64,000 nucleotides of DNA from NCBI GenBank assembly GCA_030549495.1, contig JAUIRK010000673.1:744001-808000 (forward strand), written 5' to 3'. Made by a program: the position numbers and the translations under genes. The DNA is from Nectonema munidae (lineage: Eukaryota > Nematomorpha > Nectonematoida > Nectonematidae). How positions within the stretch are numbered: the first letter of the stretch is position 1; the number at the start of each line of letters is the position of its first letter. Shown here one piece after another: positions 57,551 through 64,000 of the stretch. The notes under the pieces are model-generated. The model saw only the letters and a program-made list of their open reading frames with translations, was not told the DNA's origin and did no database searches.

Positions 57551-58232
57551 GCTATATATGTAATTTATTTTGTCACAGAACAAATAGAATTATAAGTGGA
57601 CAAAACAAAATTGCAAAAAAAGAAAATATAACTGAAAATGATATAGAACTAAACATGGGATTTTATACCGAATTCAATGTGATTTTTTTTAAATTAAATA
57701 CAAAACAAGGACTCTGTGGAGGCATATTTTGATGCGCATCATTTTATTTGAAGGAGAAAGACAGTTCGTTTATACCATTATACGTATAATCAAACAAAAT
57801 ACAAATGAACGAAAATGATAAAGTTGAAACATAATTCATTTATAATAAAAATTTGATTGTTTTTTATATCTAATCATTTGGTTGTCGTATAGTTTCCCTA
57901 AAATAAAAAACATTTTGACCTCAACATGAGTTTTCTGCATAAAATTTGCTATTTTATTTAATAATTGCTGGCAGTATTTAAAAAAAAAGTGAATTCTTTA
58001 TTAAAAACTGTCAAGGATAATAAAAATAGTTTTAAAAAAAGAGAAAAATTTTACCTTGGCAAAACTTTGATGGCATTTTCTGAAGAAGAGGGAGCTTAAA
58101 AATGAAAAAAAATATTTGAACATAAATATATGAATCAATTTTATAGTATAATAATGAGTATTAAAATTGATATTCGTGCCTCATTGGAAATTTTCATACT
58201 GAAAAAATTTGTTTTATTATAGATTCCAAATA
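57551..58232. other. no gene recognised
   Basis: AT-rich sequence between satellite units and the Tigger terminus. Confidence 0.4.
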
Positions 58233-59755
58233 CAGTCAGACCTCGTTAATCCGACATCGTTGGTACCTAAGTTTTTTCTGTCGGATTACGAAATGTCGGA
58301 TTAATGAAGTTTGTTGTAGTGTAACTTCAAATTTCTATAGAAACACTCAGCTCAAGCATAACTATTTATATTCTTGTCAAACAGAGTGTAAAAAGTATAA
58401 AAAAATTATTTTAAAAATATCTTTAAGCTTTTTCAAAAAAATCTTTAATAGAAGTCGAACTTTGAATTGGGTTGCACTCAATGAAATTCAAGAGTTGAAA
58501 TTGCTTTTCTAGCTTCAACTAAAGTAGTTGGAGGTTTATATTCATCTTCATCGTCTTTCAAATTTTTGTCAATTTCTACTTCAGAAGATGAAACCAAAGT
58601 GATGATTTGTTGCTCAGTTAACATTTCAGCTGCATAAGCTATTTATGCATAAGCGCTTGCTGACATTACTTCCCCAAACACGAGAATTCGAGGCGAATGA
58701 GTAATTCTCGCAACTCACATAAATTTGTGTTTTCTGTATGTTCATCAACATGTGTCACATTCATTGTAAGGTAAGATTTAGCAAGAATGCATGTATGTCT
58801 CCAACAATTTACGACTGTAGTATGTTCAACCAAACCCCAGGCATTATATACCATACCTTACGCTTACTTTCAAATCTTCTTTATCGTCAATACATTGGAC
58901 GAAATGGCGTGTAATAAATTTACGATAATGTAATTTAAAGTTACATATGATGCCAGCATCCATTGGTTGGATGTGTGAAGTGGAGTTTGGTGGCAAAAAA
59001 ACTATCCTGGTGTTTGTGAGCTTTAGTCCAGCTTGTTTGTGAGTGGTGGCATTATCGCATAGTAGAATCACTTGTTTTTTGGCATCTCTCATGAGTCTGT
59101 CAAAGTCTTTAAGCCAAATGAAAAAATAATTGTGGTCATCCAGGCTGACTTATTTGAATAATAATCACAATAAACTTTGGGATCAAAATTTTTGCCAAAG
59201 CATCGTGGGCGAGCAAATTTTGCGATTACAAGCGGCTTAAGTGTATGTGTGTGTGCCACTAGCTTTGGCACAAAGTGCCACTGTAAGACGTTCTTTGTTC
59301 TTTTTCTACCTTTCATGGGTCCAGTTGCGAGAGTAGCGTTCGGCTCCAAACGAAAAAAGAGGCCAGTTTCATCCATGTTATAGATGTTTTCTGGATCCTA
59401 ATTTTGAAGATCATTCTGCGTTTTTTCTCTAAATTGTTGAAATTAATTCATGCTACAACTGGAGCTTTCTCCATGTTTAATAAAAAATTTGATACCATGT
59501 CGTTTTTTGAAACGGTCAAGCCAACCGCTGAAGTATTTGAACTCGTTTCCAACATCCAGATCTTTTCCAAATACACGAGCCTTCGAAATGAGAATATCAT
59601 CATTTATTGAGGCGCCAAGAGCTGATACGTCCGTGAACCACATATACAAAGCACTTTCGATTGCTCATGTTTTGCGCTACGCAAGCAAATTACACTTGTT
59701 TCATTCGTATCCATATTCAACACTTTTCTTTTTTAGACAAAATCACTTATCTTTT
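58233..59755 (-). mobile_element. Tigger (pogo) transposon, one end present
   Basis: After a TA at 58231-58232 the end reads CAGTCAGACCTCGTTAATCC, with subterminal GTCGGATTA repeats. The opposite end is missing; the element stops near 59755 where satellite sequence begins. Confidence 0.75.
58490..59720 (-). pseudogene. Tigger/CENP-B-like DDE transposase
   Basis: Minus-strand order: CENP-B-type helix-turn-helix (INDDILISKARVFGKDL, FSGWLDRFKKRHGIKFF), DDE domain start MDETGLFFRLEPNATLA (first Asp), GRKRTKNVLQWHFVPKLVA, LKPLVIAKFARPRCFGKNF, NKSAWMTTIIF, QVILLCDNATTHKQAG (second Asp), TRIVFLPPNSTSHIQPMDAG and IICNFKLHYRKFI, then VVNCWRHTCIL and an acidic C-terminus ending EARKAISTLEFH. A handful of stops and frame changes separate these blocks. 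Close to typical length. Confidence 0.88.
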
Positions 59756-60010
59756 TTCAGTTGAGCTGTCATATGTCAATCAATTTTTTGATAGATTTAG
59801 TTGATTTTAAAAAAAAAAACAAACGTGACCATAGTGTTCAGCACACCTTAAAATGGGTATATATGTGTAAAAAACTTTGTATACCCATTTAAACTAAAAG
59901 TTTCTTTTTTTAGTTGAGCTGTCATATATCAATCAATTTTTGACAAGTTTGATTGATTTTTATAAAAAAAATAAATGTCACGATCAGATTTGCAATCATT
60001 TAGTTCACCC
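59756..60010 (-). repeat. satellite-family units
   Basis: Inverted relative to the 49.4- and 57.4-kb units: AGTTGAGCTGTCATATGTCA and ATGGGTATATATGTGTAAAA, twice. Confidence 0.75.
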
Positions 60011-60059
60011 GAAAATTTTGAAAAAATTTGCAATCATTCAAGAAAAACCGAGGGGGGCT

Positions 60060-60090
60060 AAAATAGCCCCCCCCCCCCCCCCCGTCACTG
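60060..60090 (-). repeat. poly-C tract at a MITE end
   Basis: GGGGGGCTAAAATAGCC followed by a run of about 17 C and GTCACTG; reversed, CAGTGACGGGG, a hAT-like end. Confidence 0.6.
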
Positions 60091-60621
60091 AGGAAATGAA
60101 AATAGGGTTAACACTTTAGTTTAAGACACAGAAATACAAAGAATATTCAAAGAAAATCAGTTATATGACAATTACTGCTCTTTTATTTTGCAGTTAAAAA
60201 GTAAAAACCATAAAAATTAAAAATAAGAAGCTTACTCCTTTAACAAAATTTAACAGGCGAAAACGTTGCAAGTTGAAAATCGAAATAGCGGAAGTTTTCG
60301 CGAAAAAATGAATGCCAAACAATTCAAGAAATATAAGATTGAATAAATGACGAACTTGTGTGAGAGAGAAAATGTATGCTCACACTTGGTGAAGGATTTT
60401 TCATTACATCATCAACACTTGGTAAAGGATTTTTCATTACATCAAACAAGTTAAAAAACAAACAAAAGTTGTTTGAAAACATTTTGAATCAAAAGAATTT
60501 TCGGACTCGGAAAAAGAAACTCCGACTCCTTGTTTTCAAAAATAAAAATCCGACTCTTACTCATACTTTAAGATAAAATTGCAGACTCTCTATGACTCCT
60601 ATTCCGCAGCCCTCCCAATAA

Positions 60622-60671
60622 ACCCCCCCCCCCCCCCCCCCCCCTAAAATTTTTACTTAGCGCAGGCACTG
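60622..60671 (-). mobile_element. hAT-type MITE end with poly-C tract
   Basis: A run of about 20 C then TAAAATTTTTACTTAGCGCA and GGCACTG; reversed, CAGTGCCTGCGCTAAG, like 21587-21620. Confidence 0.6.
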
Positions 60672-60994
60672 ATTTACTAAAGTATTTTCTTTTAATTATA
60701 GATATTTTATTAGAATTTCGTAAAAATAAGATTATTTGAGGCAAAGTAAAAAAAATTAAAAGTGTCAAGGTAACATTTACTTTAGAAGGTAATTTCAAAG
60801 TGAAGGAGAGATATCATTTTTTGAAAAAGAATTGCGAGATAAAGATGAATATTTTATTTATTACGATCCAAACTAAAATAGTTGGGAAATATTAAATGCA
60901 TTGAAGGATTAAAACTCTTTCTTGTTTTGTACTGCGTATGTCGACGTTATCTTTCTGATTATTTCAAAAGGTTCGCTTTAGAGTGCGATTTCTA

Positions 60995-61042
60995 GTAAGC
61001 TCTCGTCTTTATTCTATATTTGTACACGTTTTTAATTTTCAG
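60995..61042 (+). other. likely 48-base intron in the ADH5 5' leader
   Basis: TTCTA|GTAAGC opens and TTTTTAATTTTCAG|AATACG closes the segment 16 bases before the start codon. Length is like the 48-base intron in the MULE at 24.3 kb and the 58-base intron 3 of the Ldh2-family gene. Confidence 0.55.
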
Positions 61043-61058
61043 AATACGTCGCATAGTC

Positions 61059-62201
61059 ATGGCATCTAGCATAAAGTGTAGAGCGGCGATAGCTCTGTCT
61101 CCGAACACCGCCCTTGTGCTCGAAGAGATCGAAGTGGCGGCCCCGAAGGCGCACGAAGTTCGAATAAAGATCTTATTTACTGCGGTTTGTCACACTGATA
61201 TCATCGCGTTAGATGGAAATGATCCTGAAGTGCAGTTTCCAGTTATACTCGGCCATGAGTCTGCTGGGGTTGTGGAGAGCGTGGGTTCGGAAGTCGTATC
61301 AGTCAAGGCCGGAGATCACGTTGTCCCTTGCTATGTTCCTCAATGTTATGAATGCAAGTTTTGCAAAAGTTCTAAAACAAATTTATGTTGTGTGATACGT
61401 GAAACACAAGGAAAAGGTTTCATGCCTGATGGCACTTCCCGGTTCTCATCATTGAAACATGGCCAACTTTTTCATTTCATGGGCATTTCCGGTTTCAGTG
61501 AGTACACCGTCGTTCCCGAAATCGCTGTGGCGAAGATAAACCCTGCAGCTCCTTTGAACGAGGTTTGTTTGTTGGCATGTGGCGTTGCGACTGGGTATGG
61601 CGCTGTATTCAACACAGCCAAAGTTGAAGCAAACTCCAGTGTTGCTGTTTGGGGCTTGGGAGCTGTGGGCTTGGCTGTCATTTTGGGAAGTAGAGACGCC
61701 AACGCTTCGAAAATCATAGCGATTGATCTGAATGAAAAGAAGTTTAGTCTGGCAAAATCTTTTGGCGCCACTCATTGCATCTCGCCCAACAAGATAAGTG
61801 CTTCGTCTGTGTGCCAAGAGTTAATCAATCTGACTGACGGGGGCTGTGACTATACTTTTGAGTGCATTGGGAATGTGCATACGATGCGCGAAGCGCTGGA
61901 ATCGTGCCATAAAGGTTGGGGCGTTAGTGTGGTCTTAGGAGTGGCTGCTTCTGGAAAGGAAATCGCGACGCGCCCTTTTCAGCTCGTGACTGGCAGAACG
62001 TGGAAGGGAAGCGCCTTTGGAGGCTGGAAGTCGCGCGAAGATGTGCCCAAATTGGTGGAGAAGACTTTGGCTCCAGGGTCCTCGCTCGAACTGCGCAAGT
62101 TCATCACTCATCAGATGCCGATCGAGAAAGTGAACGAGGTGCTCACAACGATGAGGCGCGGAGAAGTGATTCGTTGTGTTCTCTCTTTCGAGAGTTGCTG
62201 A
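61059..62201 (+). CDS. ADH5: class III alcohol dehydrogenase / S-(hydroxymethyl)glutathione dehydrogenase
   Basis: 380 residues, the family's usual length, in one uninterrupted exon. Oxidises S-hydroxymethylglutathione (formaldehyde adduct) with NAD and can reduce S-nitrosoglutathione; cytosolic. Catalytic zinc ligands Cys44 (AVCHTD), His66 (GHES) and Cys174 ([10 protein letters not shown]) are present, as are structural zinc cysteines 96, 99, 102 and 110. The NAD motif GLGAVG lies at 199-204 with Asp223 after it. Class III markers Asp55, Glu57 and Arg114 are all present, and the block [20 protein letters not shown] is typical. I chose ATG 61059 because it lies just after the splice-like acceptor; an in-frame ATG at 61020 would lie inside the intron. 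No damage is seen and its GC content is much higher than its flanks. Confidence 0.96.
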   Translation: MASSIKCRAAIALSPNTALVLEEIEVAAPKAHEVRIKILFTAVCHTDIIALDGNDPEVQFPVILGHESAGVVESVGSEVVSVKAGDHVVPCYVPQCYECKFCKSSKTNLCCVIRETQGKGFMPDGTSRFSSLKHGQLFHFMGISGFSEYTVVPEIAVAKINPAAPLNEVCLLACGVATGYGAVFNTAKVEANSSVAVWGLGAVGLAVILGSRDANASKIIAIDLNEKKFSLAKSFGATHCISPNKISASSVCQELINLTDGGCDYTFECIGNVHTMREALESCHKGWGVSVVLGVAASGKEIATRPFQLVTGRTWKGSAFGGWKSREDVPKLVEKTLAPGSSLELRKFITHQMPIEKVNEVLTTMRRGEVIRCVLSFESC

Positions 62202-62326
62202 ATGCCTTCGCTTTGTTTTCGCTTATTCTCTTGTCTCTTGATGTCACATCAATTTGACGGCATATTTGTGTATGGCCAAACACTACTAATCTATGCTTTT
62301 GGACAATCACCTATTTTCATCCATTA

Positions 62327-62332
62327 AATAAA
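62327..62332 (+). promoter_or_regulatory. poly(A) signal of ADH5
   Basis: AATAAA 126 bases after the stop codon, the first canonical hexamer downstream. Confidence 0.65.
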
Positions 62333-62722
62333 TGCCATAAACCGGTAAAATATCTTTTATTGAGAGAAAATGGCATTTTGAAAAGTATTACAGTTAACGG
62401 TGTGAGATAAATGAAGGTTAGGTGAACACTTTCTATAATTTAAAGAGTTTTTATTCAAAGTTGTTTCTAAGTACGATACGTAATAATAAGGCTCGAGTTA
62501 TAAAGTAGACGACAAATTAATCAAAATAAAATGATGTGCATATTTATTTTTATTTATTTAATTATTATCATTAAGACAAAACAACAGCTTTGTAGTTAGA
62601 TATCACTAACAATTAGACAAAAGATTAAAAATATATGAGTATTTCGTATCTATAAGAACTATTCTACACTACACTCAGAAATCACAAGTTGTAATTCTTC
62701 ACAACCATTATAATGTATTGCC

Positions 62723-64000
62723 ATCAAAATATGCCTGACTAGAATTGCTTGAATGTCAGCTCATTTTTCATCATCACCATATGCTCCCATAATATGCGCT
62801 TATTATCCTGTGATATGACTGTGAGGCAGACAGTATCAACGGAGGTTTTAATTATACAGTTCACGAAAAAATAGAATTCCAACTGTCTTCAAAATGTAAG
62901 AAACTGAATTTCAAACAATATCAGTCCTCATTTTGATCAAAATAAAATTCTATAAAGATCCTTCATATCACATTCTCAAAACAAAAAGTTGCATTAATGA
63001 AGATGTCGATCAGTTAGTTGTTTAACTAGGTTATTTAAATTTGAAAATTCATAGTTAAATCAGATATAAAAATAAAGTAAATTATTATCAATTGTAAAAT
63101 TTAGTTAATTTAATTTGATGAATATTATAAATGTTTTTTTAAGAACTTTTTTTAATTTGAGAAATGTTTTTATTAACTTTTTGTAACTAGTTCATTCAAC
63201 TGATTTTTGAGTTAGTATAATTTTATATAAGCACAAAATAGTCAAAAAACTCTTTTCACTGCATGTTATTTCAACACAAAGTTTAACATATTTACCGTTT
63301 TGAAATTATTTTTTATAAAAATTCTGTTAAAAGCATATTTATCAACATAAATTTTTTTGATAACATCTGAAGAAGTCGATATATCGGGTGATGCGAATAA
63401 TATTAATGTAAGTTATGCCCAAAAGTGAAGTTTTAATATTGAGGAAGTTTGATGTACTATTTTTATCTTTGAAAATCTCAAAATAGAAATTGAACATATG
63501 GATAAATGAAATATAAGAAAGTTTTTGAAACTTTCAAACAAGTCATGTTCCAGCACTGATAATTTTATTATCTAATGATTAATATTTATCGGAAAAATTT
63601 AAGATCGCAGTTTCCATTCCAAAAAACTCCACTTATTTGTCACCAAGAATTCAAAATGAAATAGTTGCATCTTTAAAAAGTTTTGTTCTACAAAAAATAA
63701 TACTTGAAATCAATAACTCAACATATCTGTCATTGAAAGCTGATGGAACAAAAGATATAAGTGGAAAATAATGCCTATCAATTGTAAGTAGTTTAATGGG
63801 GTGCTCATTTTCATTGATTCCTTTTCTTTTGTGTAAGGTGTTGAGATTTTTGAAAGGAAAGACCGTAAAATAAGCATTAATTAGCATGGCCTATCTGAAA
63901 GAATGTGATGCATCTTCTATCAGCACCGCAATTCTAGACATTCTTGATCAGTGTAAAATTCAAAAACACAAAATTATGAGTCAATGCTATAATGGCGCTT
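62723..64000 (+). mobile_element. ZMYM1-like hAT element, copy 2, running off the window
   Basis: Nearly identical by eye to 36218-37507, with a few substitutions and small indels. It includes the start of the same transposase (VASLKSFVLQKI, LSLKADGTKDISGK). A stop codon replaces a Lys codon near 63870, so this copy is also inactive. Confidence 0.85.

Noticed and set aside
60370-60576. 66-codon frame with a repeated GEGFFITSS-type peptide
   Set aside because: Comes from a short tandem duplication (CACTTGGTGAAGGATTTTTC twice); no further protein character.
61449-61817. Minus-strand frames of 99-122 codons
   Set aside because: Antisense shadows of the class III ADH coding exon.

Overview
The window is nuclear DNA of an AT-rich animal. 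Two conserved metabolic genes have standard spliceosomal introns, and nearly everything else is transposon debris. The mix of transposons (piggyBac, several hAT groups, MULE, Merlin, Tigger/pogo, a THAP-type element, LINE pieces, tRNA-like SINEs, one Ty3/gypsy fossil) and the proteins' likeness to arthropod homologues point to an invertebrate, most likely an arthropod. The species cannot be fixed from sequence alone.

Host genes. (1) A complete six-exon gene on the minus strand (19891 down to 963) encodes a 365-residue Ldh2/MDH2-fold NAD(P)-dependent 2-hydroxyacid dehydrogenase. Every splice junction keeps frame and follows GT-AG. Its introns (about 9.5, 0.9, 0.06, 1.3 and 6.0 kb) hold most of the mobile DNA in the first 20 kb. 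(2) A plus-strand gene at 61059-62201 encodes class III alcohol dehydrogenase / S-(hydroxymethyl)glutathione dehydrogenase (380 residues) in one coding exon. A likely 48-base intron lies just upstream in the 5' leader and an AATAAA lies downstream. A few exon-like segments (401-813, 22736-22815, 35740-35905, 52815-53340) could not be named.

Layout. 1-20 kb: the dehydrogenase gene, with hAT MITEs, a THAP-type fossil, a LINE RT fragment, a piggyBac remnant, a MULE remnant and a composite element (13.58-17.41 kb) in its introns. 20-26.1 kb: upstream region, a MITE end and an intron-bearing MULE with TIRs of about 115 bp. 26.4-39.8 kb: hAT MITEs, then a multi-level nest (piggyBac interrupted by a second composite element, itself hit by a 2.6-kb hAT with a perfect 8-bp target duplication and by a 0.54-kb unknown insertion), then a ZMYM1-like hAT transposase and a Merlin transposase. 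40-54.3 kb: a SINE with an empty paralogous site, a possible 5-kb element carrying a satellite array and a second piggyBac family, a gypsy fossil, a third piggyBac family, tRNA-like SINEs, a MITE with a perfect 8-bp target duplication and a LINE endonuclease fragment. 54-61 kb: a piggyBac copy, satellite repeats, a Tigger transposase and homopolymer-C MITE ends. 61-64 kb: the class III ADH gene and a near-identical second copy of the ZMYM1-like hAT region running off the window.

The two host enzymes are unrelated neighbours: one oxidises 2-hydroxyacids, the other clears formaldehyde as its glutathione adduct. The most unusual structure is the repeated composite element with inverted arms and a conserved short internal ORF. 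I did not see a clearly new host system.
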